A stretch of DNA of 49,183 nt from Bdellovibrio sp. Lineage in GTDB: Bacteria; Bdellovibrionota; Bdellovibrionia; Bdellovibrionales; Bdellovibrionaceae. The notes beneath the pieces are model-generated. The model made no database searches. It was not told the origin of the DNA and saw nothing but the letters and a program-made list of their open reading frames with translations. Positions within the stretch are counted from its first letter, which is position 1. Each line of letters begins with the position of its first letter. Of the stretch, positions 8,224 through 17,306 are shown piece by piece. Made by a program: the position numbers and the translations under genes. Location: contig JACMQO010000112.1 in the NCBI GenBank assembly GCA_014376935.1, forward strand, positions 1-49,183, written 5' to 3'.

Positions 8224-10032
8224 TTAAGTCGTCTTTTGTGTTAGTTCACTCCAGCGTGCGAATAGCTTTTCAAGCTTGGATTCAGACTGACTGATCTTAG
8301 CTGTTAGATCTGACAGTTTGCTGTAATCCGAAGGGGACGCATTTGTTAGATCTTTTTGTAAGCTAGCTAGCAATGATTCTTCGTCGGCGATATTTTTTTC
8401 CATATTGTCTAACTCGAACTTTTCTTTGTTCGATAATTTTACTTTTGGTGCAGCTTTAGCTACTTCAGCTTTCGCTGCTTGTTTGGCGTTAGGCTTAATT
8501 AATTTATTTTGCTGATGCCATTCTTCCCATTGGAAAGTATCGGCGAATTTTTGGATGTGACCGTCGGCATCGCCGAATGACCAAATCACATTACAGTTTT
8601 GATCCATAAAATAGCGATCATGGCTGACGATAATGATGGCGCCCCGGTAATCTGATAATGTGTCTGATAAGGCATCTAGGGTTTCAACGTCTAAGTCATT
8701 TGTCGGCTCATCCAGAATTAAGACGTGCGATGACTGAAGCATTAGCTTAGCTAAAATTAAACGGCTCTGTTCTCCGCCCGATAATTTTCCGACCGGCATA
8801 TCGTGTTGCTCTGATCTGAAGTAGAAGCGGCTTAAGTATGACTTTGCAAAAACGGGTAAGCCTTGTAGATGAACGTAGTCTCCTTCAGGGCAAATAGTTT
8901 TAATGACGGATACATCCGGGTTTAAACTGTCTTTGCCTTGTTCGAAATAACAAACGCTAATGTCTTCGTTTAAAAAAGCGATGCCCGAATCAACTTGCGC
9001 TTTTCCGATTAAACATTTTAGTAATGTTGATTTTCCGCAGCCATTCGTTCCGATTAATCCGTAGCGGTGCCCCGGGCTAATCATGGCGTTAAAGTTTTGG
9101 AATAGAACGCGATCACCGTACGATTTTTTAATGTTTTCAGCTGCAATTAATTTTTTCGGAGACGAATCTGTTTTTCCAAAATCTAAATTTAATTTATTCG
9201 CGCGATTTTTATTTTCTAAATCAGAAACTTCTTCGATGATATCGTGGGCGCGGTCAATACGGGCTTTTTGTTTTGTTAGGCGGGCTTGTGGGCCGCGTGA
9301 TAACCAATCTTTTTCAATTTGCATCGTGTTGCGACGTTTTTCTTCTAGGCGTTTTAAACCTTGAAGAAGTTGCATCTTACTATCTAAGTGATCGGCATAA
9401 GCACCATTGGTTCTTAGAATACCATTCGGTAATCTTGGATCTAGGTCGAAGATCGCGCTTGAAGTGTTTTGTAAAAAACGGCGGTCATGCGTCACCGTCA
9501 GAAAGGCAATGCGCTTTTCTTTGTTCATGTAGTCTTCAAGCCATAAAATACTTTCTAGATCTAGATGATTCGTTGGCTCATCCAGTAAAAGTAAAGTCGG
9601 GCGTTTCATAAGTTCACGCGCTAGCGCTAATTTTTTTTGCCAGCCACCTGAAAGTTCAGACGTTAGTTTATGTTCGGCATCTGGAAATTGATCTAATTTA
9701 AAACGTGCAATCAATTCGTACGCTAAAGCGATATTTTCAGAATCATAAGGGTCATCGCAGGCTGACATCAACGCCATGTAAATGGTGTCGTCGCCTTCAA
9801 ATGTTGGTTTCTGTTTAAGGTAGCCTAAACGAAGACCGTTCGAGAAAGAAAGTTTTCCGCTATCGGGTGCTTGCTCGCGCGCGATCAGTGAAAGTAACGT
9901 CGATTTACCAGCCCCGTTAGGACCGATTAAACCAATATGTTCTGATTCATCGATCGCAAACGAAATGTTTTGGAATAACGTTTTTGTCGCAAAAGTTTTA
10001 GAAATTAAATGAGCTGATATTAGTGTTGCCAT
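8224..10032 (-). CDS. uup: ABC-F family ATPase, Uup type
   Basis: A 602-aa protein with two fused ATPase domains and no membrane segments. Walker A motifs are GPNGAGKST (about residue 37) and GTNGCGKST (about 330); signature motifs are LSGGWQKK and LSGGEQSR; both Walker B strands end LLLDEPTNHLD or LILDEPTNDLD. A linker rich in R/K and a C-terminal coiled coil (about 535-600) place it with Uup, a ribosome-associated ABC-F protein that also affects precise excision of transposons in E. coli. No strong binding site precedes the ATG. A perfect 7-bp inverted repeat lies 11 bases upstream of the start. Confidence 0.9.
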   Translation of the reverse strand: MATLISAHLISKTFATKTLFQNISFAIDESEHIGLIGPNGAGKSTLLSLIAREQAPDSGKLSFSNGLRLGYLKQKPTFEGDDTIYMALMSACDDPYDSENIALAYELIARFKLDQFPDAEHKLTSELSGGWQKKLALARELMKRPTLLLLDEPTNHLDLESILWLEDYMNKEKRIAFLTVTHDRRFLQNTSSAIFDLDPRLPNGILRTNGAYADHLDSKMQLLQGLKRLEEKRRNTMQIEKDWLSRGPQARLTKQKARIDRAHDIIEEVSDLENKNRANKLNLDFGKTDSSPKKLIAAENIKKSYGDRVLFQNFNAMISPGHRYGLIGTNGCGKSTLLKCLIGKAQVDSGIAFLNEDISVCYFEQGKDSLNPDVSVIKTICPEGDYVHLQGLPVFAKSYLSRFYFRSEQHDMPVGKLSGGEQSRLILAKLMLQSSHVLILDEPTNDLDVETLDALSDTLSDYRGAIIIVSHDRYFMDQNCNVIWSFGDADGHIQKFADTFQWEEWHQQNKLIKPNAKQAAKAEVAKAAPKVKLSNKEKFELDNMEKNIADEESLLASLQKDLTNASPSDYSKLSDLTAKISQSESKLEKLFARWSELTQKTT

Positions 10033-10042
10033 ATATTAAAGA

Positions 10043-10068
10043 CTTAAGAAGAGAAGTGAAATCTTAAG
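10043..10068 (-). promoter_or_regulatory. Inverted repeat in the uup leader
   Basis: CTTAAGA (10043-10049) and TCTTAAG (10062-10068) form a perfect 7-bp dyad just upstream of the uup start codon. It could be an operator or a leader hairpin. ABC-F genes are often attenuated, but nothing more specific can be seen. Confidence 0.3.
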
Positions 10069-10106
10069 AGCTTTATTATAACAAAAATTCAGTCAAATAC
10101 TAAGGA

Positions 10107-10391
10107 CTATTTGCCTTTTTTCTGCTGGTGAGCTTCACGTTTTGCTTTACAAGCGCTCACATCAGCTTTGTCGATAGAAACTTTGGTTACAGTTTGATCT
10201 TTCATCAGGGGTTGAAAGCAATCTTTGTAGATGCTCATCTTTCGGTTGGATGTTTTAGCCGCGTCAACGGCTTCTTTGCAGGCGTCCATCACTTTTTTGC
10301 AAGGGCCGTCTTGATGTTCTGCTGTTTCTTCAGAAAAAGCACTGAAGCTAAAAAGGGATATGAATAAGGCGCAAAGTAGAATTGATTTCAT
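10107..10391 (-). CDS. Small secreted four-cysteine protein
   Basis: A 94-aa protein with a signal peptide (cleavage expected near AFSE, residue 20) and a strong site (aaggag) before the ATG. The mature 74 residues carry four cysteines (GPCKKV, DACKEA, YKDCFQP, SACKAK) in a helical, charged sequence with a basic tail, so two disulfides are likely. The spacing is that of a small helical-hairpin periplasmic protein; no known family is recognised. It lies divergent from the Kef-type antiporter. Confidence 0.75.
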   Translation of the reverse strand: MKSILLCALFISLFSFSAFSEETAEHQDGPCKKVMDACKEAVDAAKTSNRKMSIYKDCFQPLMKDQTVTKVSIDKADVSACKAKREAHQQKKGK

Positions 10392-10552
10392 ATAACTCCT
10401 TCATTTCTGAAACATTTGTAACGATCTATAAATACGATAACTTGATTTGTTTAATTTTCAACCTAATTAAGCACAGCATAAGACTTTTAAACGACAGGCC
10501 GAGCGACTATCTTCTTCCTGTTTTTGTGATTTGTGTTTAATGTAACAATCAC

Positions 10553-12355
10553 ATGACAAATCAATTTCTATTCTTATTTTTAATCCTTTTAACGGCCGCA
10601 GTTTTAGCAGTTCCTTTGGCGCAAAAAATAGGATTAGGTTCAATTTTAGGTTACCTGATTGCTGGCGCCGTGATCGGCCCGTCGGGTGTTAAACTTTTTT
10701 CAAACGTATCCGGGTTGATGCATTTTTCAGAATTTGGCGTCGTCTTTTTGCTTTTTGTGATTGGCCTTGAGTTAAAACCGGCCCGGCTTTGGGTGATGCG
10801 AAAGGCCGTATTTGGTTTAGGTGGTGTGCAGGCTATCATCGGTACTCTTTTGTTTTCGGGTGTCGCGATGATGATGGGCGCCGATTTTCAATTAAGTTTA
10901 GTAATTGGTTTTACCTTGTCGTTGTCATCGACGGCTTTTGCATTGCAATATTTGGGTGAAAGAAATCAGCTTACCACTGATTATGGCCGATCTGCTTTTG
11001 CTATTTTATTATTTCAAGACGTCGCCGTGATTCCGATGTTGGCCGTTTTGCCGGTTTTATTTGTTGGATTAACGGCCGGTTCATCGGCGCCGCCGTGGGT
11101 CGGGATCGTTGTGGTCGGAGCCATTTTATTATTGGGGCGTCGAATCACTAGGCCTATTTTTAGAATGATCGCAGCCAGTCGTAGTCGCGAAGTTTTTACC
11201 GCAATCACTTTACTGATGGTTTTGGGTGTGGCGGCACTGATGCAAGCCGTTGGTTTGTCGATGGCCCTGGGCTCTTTTATCGTCGGAGTTCTTTTGTCTG
11301 ATAGTGAATACCGCCATGAATTAGAAACAGATATTGAACCTTTTAAAGGTTTGTTATTGGGTCTATTTTTTATGTCGGTCGGAATGATGATGAATACGGG
11401 ACTTATTCTTGAAAATCCACTTCAAGTTCTTGGTTATTTATCGGCGTACATGCTTTTGAAATTCGCAGCGTTATTTATTAGTGCGCGCCTGTTTAAACAT
11501 TCTAGAGAAAGTTCTAGGCATTTATCGTTTGCGATTATTCAGGGAAGCGAGTTTGCCTTCGTCATTATTAATTTGCTTCTGCAGGGTCGAGTTTTACCAC
11601 AGCAAACGGGCGACATTTTAATTTTAACGATTTCTTTGTCGATGGCGCTGACACCGCTATTAGGAATTATTGACGAGAAATTTTTCTGTAAACGTTTCGC
11701 GTCGCCGGCAAAGCCGTTTGATGATATTCCTGATGAAAATCCTGAAGTCATCATTGCGGGTTTGGGTCGTTTCGGTCAGATATTTAGTCGTGTTCTTCGC
11801 ATTAAAGATATTCAATTCACGGCGCTAGAACAAGATCCCGAACAGGTCGAAACGCTACGTCGGTTTGGCAGTAAAGTTTATTACGGTGATGCTTCGCGGG
11901 TGGATCTGCTTGAAAAAGCAGGTGCGGCTAAAGCTAGATATTTTGTCTTAGCCATTGATGATGTTGAATCTTCGGTGAAAACCGCCCAAGTTGTTCGTCA
12001 CGCTTATCCCCATTTAAAAATATTTGCACGCGCCCGCAATCGAAGTCATGCCTTTCGCTTACGAGATTTGGGTGTACAAAGTATTCAGCGTGAAACCTTT
12101 TGGTCTGGCGTTAAATTAACCAAAGAGCTTCTGGTCGATTGGGGTGAAGATCCAAACTCAGTGAACCAGATGATGGATATATTCGTGAAGCACGACTTAG
12201 AAATGCTTGAGGGTCAGTATGAACTTCAGCATGACCAAAATGAAATGATTACCTATTCTAAAAAAGCAGCCCAGCAATTGGTAGAGCTGATGAAAGAAGA
12301 TCGAAAGATCATCAAGGATTTACCCATCGCTCAAGGCACATTGCCTAAGACGTAA
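10553..12355 (+). CDS. Kef-type K+/H+ antiporter (CPA2) with RCK domain
   Basis: A 600-aa monovalent cation:proton antiporter-2 protein. Residues 1-380 form the Na+/H+ exchanger domain with about 12 membrane segments, including the family motifs GYLIAGAVIGPSG and FLLFVIGLEL. A cytosolic TrkA-N/RCK domain follows (about 395-515: IIAGLGRFGQIFSRVLR nucleotide-binding loop, then YYGDASR). The length matches KefB/KefC of E. coli (601/620 aa), which are glutathione-gated K+ efflux systems that acidify the cytosol after electrophile stress. No KefF/KefG ancillary gene is nearby, so the exact substrate is not certain. Confidence 0.88.
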   Translation: MTNQFLFLFLILLTAAVLAVPLAQKIGLGSILGYLIAGAVIGPSGVKLFSNVSGLMHFSEFGVVFLLFVIGLELKPARLWVMRKAVFGLGGVQAIIGTLLFSGVAMMMGADFQLSLVIGFTLSLSSTAFALQYLGERNQLTTDYGRSAFAILLFQDVAVIPMLAVLPVLFVGLTAGSSAPPWVGIVVVGAILLLGRRITRPIFRMIAASRSREVFTAITLLMVLGVAALMQAVGLSMALGSFIVGVLLSDSEYRHELETDIEPFKGLLLGLFFMSVGMMMNTGLILENPLQVLGYLSAYMLLKFAALFISARLFKHSRESSRHLSFAIIQGSEFAFVIINLLLQGRVLPQQTGDILILTISLSMALTPLLGIIDEKFFCKRFASPAKPFDDIPDENPEVIIAGLGRFGQIFSRVLRIKDIQFTALEQDPEQVETLRRFGSKVYYGDASRVDLLEKAGAAKARYFVLAIDDVESSVKTAQVVRHAYPHLKIFARARNRSHAFRLRDLGVQSIQRETFWSGVKLTKELLVDWGEDPNSVNQMMDIFVKHDLEMLEGQYELQHDQNEMITYSKKAAQQLVELMKEDRKIIKDLPIAQGTLPKT

Positions 12356-12412
12356 GTTGGTCTAGTTCGGAACTCAGTTTAAAAAAAATCTGATATCGGT
12401 TAACTTAAAGGA

Positions 12413-14185
12413 ATGAAAAAACATTTCTTTAAGTACGTTTTCAGTTTCACAACGGCCGCTGGTTTGATTGCGTGCACGACTCTGGTCAAGCGTCAGGTGG
12501 CTAGCACTTCAACTTCTTTTTATGATAGCGATAATTGCAGTCTAAATTCTTGTGCCGAAAAAAGATATGATTTAGTCAGTTCGGCCGATCGTGACGACTT
12601 AGAAAAAAACTTGAATAGGCTAATTGAAAAATCGACTTCGCTGAAAGACAGTCGTACGAATTCGTTAGATATGGATGAACTGATTAAGTTCAACTTAGGA
12701 GAAACAAGTATCGTTAAGGCGTCGACAGCGGCCATTCAAGTTTTAAATACCGATGATGCGGCGACGGCCTCGGTAAAAATAGATGAAATTTTTGCCGCAC
12801 TAAAAAATAATTTTAGACCGCCGTTAGATACTGAATTCCAGATTGTGAAACTTCCAATCGAATTTTTTAAAAGAGTTTACTATAACAAAGTTGATAAAAC
12901 GAATTTATCAGATGCCCCTTACCAGCAAGATCCTGCAGTTTCTAGCGTATGGAAGCCGGTGTCCGCAATAAAATCATTAGATGTCTACACAGGTTTTGGG
13001 CGGGCTGAAGCGAATGACTATTCGGATGTCGTTTGTGATTACGATAAGCCGAAGGCGGGTTGGGGCATGAACCCCGGGTTTCATATCAAGTGCGGCACTA
13101 AGAAATTTAAAATGAAAATCGGCAACGAAGTTTATTCGTCTCCTTTTAATACGCGTTTGTACTGGGCTTTGGGATATACAGTTCCGGTGATTGATTTTAT
13201 TGAAAGACCATTAATAAAATATGATAGAAATATTTTGACTCAGTTTAATAGCCGTCGCAATGAAAATTTTAAGCTCAAAATAGGCGATAAGGTTGTTAAA
13301 AAAATAGATCATAGTATTTATCACTCTCCATTTGATTACATCAAAGAAGTCGTTTTTAAAAATGAAACCGTGATGCCTGTTGAAGAATTCAAAAAACATC
13401 TTTTGAAAGATTTTGCCGACGGAGCTGAAGGAAAAGACGCTAATTACAATGTTGAATTTGAAAATCAAGTTAAGCTTATTCGATTTAAACCAGCCGCTTA
13501 TTTAGAAAAAAGTGAAGATGTTGAAATCGGTGCTTGGCGCTATGATCAGTTGGGTCACGAAAATCGACGTGAAATACGTGGGCTTCAAATTTTAGCCGCA
13601 TGGGTTGGAAACTTTGATATGCGTATGGATAACACGCGATTAGTCTATGATAAGCAAAATCCTTCTGTTCTTAAGCATGCCCTGGTTGATGTCGGGTCAG
13701 GCTTGGGAGAGTCCAGGTTGTTGCCATTTAAAACGTCGTCTGACGTTGAAAATATGCCGTGGATCGTAACAAAAACGTATCAAGATGCGGTCAGTGACGG
13801 CGAGAAAGTGGATCGATTGCAAATTATAGGGTTAATGAATATTGAAGTGAATAAGGCCTTTCAAAAAATGTCATTTCAAGATGGTGCCTGGATGGTGAAT
13901 AAATTATGCCAATTCACCAGTGACCAATTGAAATCAACACTGATCGCCGCTGGTTTAAATTCGGCCGAAGCACGTCTGGCTTACGAGAAATTATTAAGTC
14001 GCCGTAACCAAATGATTGCAGATTTTGAGTTAACCAAAGACCTTGCGTATTGTGTGAAGCCAGCGAATCAAAAGCTAAATTACACCGAAAGCAATAACGG
14101 TTACTTTACCGCGACATTGGCGAATGGGGTAATCATTCGTGCTAGAAACGGTTTGAACTACGTCGATAAAGGCCATTTACGTTAG
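12413..14185 (+). CDS. Lipoprotein with a possible kinase-like catalytic core
   Basis: A 590-aa protein with a lipobox-like LIAC (cysteine at residue 21). Its family is not recognised with certainty. The region from about residue 380 to 435 reads like the catalytic loop and metal loop of protein-kinase-like folds: an arginine-rich lead-in (RREIRGLQIL), WVGNFDMRMDNTR with an aspartate and an asparagine five residues apart, then ALVDVGSGLGES where LVD-VG would be the DFG-like aspartate. The order recalls CotH/Fam20-like and PI-kinase-like secreted kinases. That assignment is inference. The site aaagga sits directly against the ATG, which is unusually close. Confidence 0.7.
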   Translation: MKKHFFKYVFSFTTAAGLIACTTLVKRQVASTSTSFYDSDNCSLNSCAEKRYDLVSSADRDDLEKNLNRLIEKSTSLKDSRTNSLDMDELIKFNLGETSIVKASTAAIQVLNTDDAATASVKIDEIFAALKNNFRPPLDTEFQIVKLPIEFFKRVYYNKVDKTNLSDAPYQQDPAVSSVWKPVSAIKSLDVYTGFGRAEANDYSDVVCDYDKPKAGWGMNPGFHIKCGTKKFKMKIGNEVYSSPFNTRLYWALGYTVPVIDFIERPLIKYDRNILTQFNSRRNENFKLKIGDKVVKKIDHSIYHSPFDYIKEVVFKNETVMPVEEFKKHLLKDFADGAEGKDANYNVEFENQVKLIRFKPAAYLEKSEDVEIGAWRYDQLGHENRREIRGLQILAAWVGNFDMRMDNTRLVYDKQNPSVLKHALVDVGSGLGESRLLPFKTSSDVENMPWIVTKTYQDAVSDGEKVDRLQIIGLMNIEVNKAFQKMSFQDGAWMVNKLCQFTSDQLKSTLIAAGLNSAEARLAYEKLLSRRNQMIADFELTKDLAYCVKPANQKLNYTESNNGYFTATLANGVIIRARNGLNYVDKGHLR

Positions 14186-14186
14186 G

Positions 14187-15305
14187 TTAAAAGTTTTCTA
14201 AATTCCATTTCACTTTTTCGTACGTTTTGCCATTCACTTGAATTTGTAAGTATTGAATTCCCGGGTAATAGACCCGGGTGGTAATTTCTTTTAAGTGGTG
14301 ACTTTTTTTAAAGCTAACACTTTCTAACGCTTTTAATTCAAAATTTTTCAGTTTGAAAACTTTGGGTGCGGTTGTGCCGTTTGATTTCATAAAGTGAATG
14401 ACGTAATCAACAACCAGCTTTTGCGATTTTTTTGTTTCCGATTTAATTGCAAAAACAAATGCGATGCGATCATTCATTTTGTATGATTTTTTGCTCAATT
14501 TAAGAGGGCTCATTTTTATTTTCAGATTCTGAAAGGCGCCCACCAATTCTAAAGCTTTTGGATGGCCTTGTTTAATTAAAGTTCGTAGTGAACGATGAAT
14601 GATCCAGTTGATTTTAGCATCGTGCTGAGTTCCGGCTTTGGCTTGCCATTTCTTCAAAATTTCGATGACCATACCTGGATGATCTTTAGCCATGTCATTC
14701 AAATGGTTTGAAACGCTTTTTCGAACGTAAAGTTCATCATCAAATTTTAGATTTTCTAAAAGGGGAATCGTGGGCCTGTGATCTTTAGTAAAAGTTTCTA
14801 GGCGCTCTCCCCACGGTAGACGCGATCTAGATCCTTCAGACGCCCATCTGCGAATGTGAACGTTTGAATCTACGCTGCATTTTTTTAAAAAAGCTAAAGT
14901 TATCTTTGGGTGTTTTTTTATAAAAGGTCTTACGGCGAATTCGGCCGTAAAAAGCTGCGTCAGTTCGTACAAGGCATTCAAAGAAAGGGCCGGTTGATCT
15001 AAGCCATACGTTTGCACATATTCGGTGTAAGGCCACAGATCAAATCCAGATAAGTTTTTTGATTTCAATGAGGTCAGTAATATTTTTAAAGCTTTGGCGT
15101 AGTCAGGCGGCAGTTGATCTTTCAATTGATCGCGAATTCGAAGCACCCGTGGTTTTAGCTCGAGCGAATCAAGATCGTTAGCTATGGCGATGAATTGCTT
15201 AGAATCAAATGGTGGATAAACTTTCCGAATAGCCGCCGCCATTTTGATTAAAACGTCTTTGTTGATCGCATGTTTAAAGGCATTTGGATTTTCTCTTTTT
15301 TTCAT
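14187..15305 (-). CDS. alkC: DNA alkylation repair glycosylase, AlkC type
   Basis: A 372-aa protein of the AlkC/AlkD superfamily of HEAT-like DNA glycosylases, which remove alkylated bases without flipping them out. The hallmark NVHIRRWASEGSRSRLPW (about residues 150-170) is present, followed by further HEAT-like helices. The last 100 residues are beta-rich and fit the Ig-like C-terminal domain that separates AlkC from AlkD. Start: the ATG at 15303-15305 has aggatg six bases ahead; a TTG directly before it is less likely. It is convergent with the lipoprotein gene (one base between stops) and divergent from the stator operon. Confidence 0.85.
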   Translation of the reverse strand: MKKRENPNAFKHAINKDVLIKMAAAIRKVYPPFDSKQFIAIANDLDSLELKPRVLRIRDQLKDQLPPDYAKALKILLTSLKSKNLSGFDLWPYTEYVQTYGLDQPALSLNALYELTQLFTAEFAVRPFIKKHPKITLAFLKKCSVDSNVHIRRWASEGSRSRLPWGERLETFTKDHRPTIPLLENLKFDDELYVRKSVSNHLNDMAKDHPGMVIEILKKWQAKAGTQHDAKINWIIHRSLRTLIKQGHPKALELVGAFQNLKIKMSPLKLSKKSYKMNDRIAFVFAIKSETKKSQKLVVDYVIHFMKSNGTTAPKVFKLKNFELKALESVSFKKSHHLKEITTRVYYPGIQYLQIQVNGKTYEKVKWNLENF

Positions 15306-15392
15306 CAACTACATCCTATTGATTTCCTATCAATTTTTGCAGGCCCAAGGTCCAAAACCTAGACTTAGGGCTTTAGACCGAATGTCTAGAAA

Positions 15393-15428
15393 GTCACGTA
15401 ACATATTATGTTTTTCCTATTATGTGAC
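15393..15428 (+). promoter_or_regulatory. Inverted repeat upstream of the stator operon
   Basis: GTCACGTAA (15393-15401) and TTATGTGAC (15420-15428) form a dyad with eight of nine positions matched and an 18-base spacer. It lies 30 bases before the first start codon of the three-gene operon. A regulator binding site or a leader hairpin is possible; I cannot name the regulator. Confidence 0.35.
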
Positions 15429-15458
15429 GATAGCAAAGTGTGGAAGAAGAGGGTAAGC

Positions 15459-17297
15459 ATGTCATTAGGTTATAATAAAAATAGCAAGCATGAACAAAGC
15501 GAAAGTTTTTGGACATCCTATTCCGATTTATTCTTGGGATTGTCTTCAATTTTCTTAATGTTGTACGTCGTTGCCAGTTTACGAACTGGAACCAACGGAA
15601 TGCAAGCAACGGCTGAAAATCAAAAGCTTAAAATTCAAGTTCAAGATTTGAAGAATCAACTGCAAACGTATGAATCTGTTAAAGAGAATTACATGCAGAA
15701 CAAAGCCGCGAAAAGCGAACTTGAAGAGTACAACGAGTTAATGGATAAATTATCGTTACTTCAACAAGATGCTAAAGATGAAAAAGACAAGTTAACCCAG
15801 CAAGCCAAAGCCAATGGCCAAAAAGAGTTAGCGTTAAATAAATACCAACAAATGGTTCGTAACGTTATCAATTCAAGCAAGTTCTCTAAAGTTAAAATTG
15901 AAAATCGTAATGAAGTCATCACTGAAAAAGAAAACGTGATCGTCGAAAAGGATGTTGAAATCCAAGAGCAAGATTCAAAAATTACGACTTTGAATCAAGA
16001 CATCAACCAAAAGCAACGTACGATTGCACAAAAAGAAAGTCAAATTGCGCAAACCAACGATGCTTTAAATCAAAAGATGAAAGAGCTTAAATACTCATAT
16101 AATCACGCGAAGATGACGCAAAAAGCGTACAACAACCGTGTAAAAAAATTAAAAGAAGAAGCGCAAGAACAAGTGGAAGCGCTTAATGATCAAAAAATGC
16201 AAACTGTGACTCAGTTGCAGAATGCGAAAAAAGAGTTGGGTCAGTTGAACGGTCAGTTAACGCAAGTTAGCGGTCAGTTAGATCAAACGAAGGGTCAATT
16301 AAATACGACAAAAGGTCAGTTAGCAGCGAAAGCTCAAGAAGCAGCTAACTTGCAAGATAAATTAGGACAAAGCGAAATCGAAACGAAAGAGAAAGTCGCG
16401 CAGCTTAAAGGCGAATTTGAAGCCGGTCGTGGTCGCGAAAAAGCAGCTTTCGAAGCTGAACTTAAAAAACAAAAAGGTTTAGGCGCGGCTGAAATCGCAA
16501 GACGTGAAGGCGAATTTAGAAAAGCGGGCGAAGCGAAAGAGCGTGCGTTGGCCGGTCAAATTGCGGCCGCAAAAGCTGCGGGCGAAGCTAAAGAAAGAAT
16601 GTTAGCTGGGCAAGTTGAAGATGCAAAACGCGAAGGTGAAGCAAAAGCCAGTGCCTTATCGGGAAAAATCGCGGGACTTGCGGGTCAGTTAAAAGAAACC
16701 GAAGGCGAATTATCTAAGACACGCGCTGAATTAGCGGCTAGACAAAAAATTGCTGGTGATATCAAAAAAGGTTTCGATAAAGCGGGTATTAAAGCCGATA
16801 TCGACTTAAAATCAGGAGACGTCGTGATCGATTTCGGTCAAGCGTACTTTGATAACGATTCATCAGCTTTAAAGAAGCAAATGCGGGATGTGTTACAAAA
16901 AGCGATGCCTGTCTATTCGAAGTCATTATTTGGTAACAAAGATGTTTCTTCAAATATCTCTGCGGTCGAGGTTATCGGGTTCGCATCGCCTACGTACAAA
17001 GGTCGTTTCGTAGATCCAAGTTCGAATAAAAAAGAAGATATCGAAGCTTTAAAATATAATATGGATCTAAGTTATCGTCGTGCACGATCGATCTTTAATT
17101 ACATCTTGGATGAAGATCAAATTAAATTCCAATATCAGAACAATTTAGTTCCGATGTTAAAAGTATCAGGTCGGTCGTTCTTAGAGACGATGAAGATCAA
17201 CAGAAACGTGGCATCAGCTACTGATTTCTGTAAGCAAAATGATTGTAAGAAAACACAAAGAGTTATTATACGTTTTAATATGGACAAAAAGAAGTAG
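15459..17297 (+). CDS. MotB/OmpA-like stator protein with long coiled coil
   Basis: A 612-aa protein. Residues 17-42 form one membrane segment with the sequence pattern FWTSYSDLFLGL, where Asp23 is in the position of the proton-carrying aspartate of MotB, ZorB, TolR and ExbD. Residues about 48-430 are almost continuous coiled coil, with a repetitive Gln/Gly/Lys stretch (QLNGQLTQ, TKGQLNTTKGQL). From about 450 the sequence becomes OmpA-like (VVIDFGQAYFDNDSSALK, then GFASP, then NMDLSYRRARSIFNYIL), the module that binds peptidoglycan. I chose the ATG at 15459, with gaaga-ggg ahead, over the upstream in-frame ATG at 15408. The MotA-like gene follows after nine bases. Confidence 0.85.
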   Translation: MSLGYNKNSKHEQSESFWTSYSDLFLGLSSIFLMLYVVASLRTGTNGMQATAENQKLKIQVQDLKNQLQTYESVKENYMQNKAAKSELEEYNELMDKLSLLQQDAKDEKDKLTQQAKANGQKELALNKYQQMVRNVINSSKFSKVKIENRNEVITEKENVIVEKDVEIQEQDSKITTLNQDINQKQRTIAQKESQIAQTNDALNQKMKELKYSYNHAKMTQKAYNNRVKKLKEEAQEQVEALNDQKMQTVTQLQNAKKELGQLNGQLTQVSGQLDQTKGQLNTTKGQLAAKAQEAANLQDKLGQSEIETKEKVAQLKGEFEAGRGREKAAFEAELKKQKGLGAAEIARREGEFRKAGEAKERALAGQIAAAKAAGEAKERMLAGQVEDAKREGEAKASALSGKIAGLAGQLKETEGELSKTRAELAARQKIAGDIKKGFDKAGIKADIDLKSGDVVIDFGQAYFDNDSSALKKQMRDVLQKAMPVYSKSLFGNKDVSSNISAVEVIGFASPTYKGRFVDPSSNKKEDIEALKYNMDLSYRRARSIFNYILDEDQIKFQYQNNLVPMLKVSGRSFLETMKINRNVASATDFCKQNDCKKTQRVIIRFNMDKKK

Positions 17298-17306
17298 GAG
17301 CCCCCA

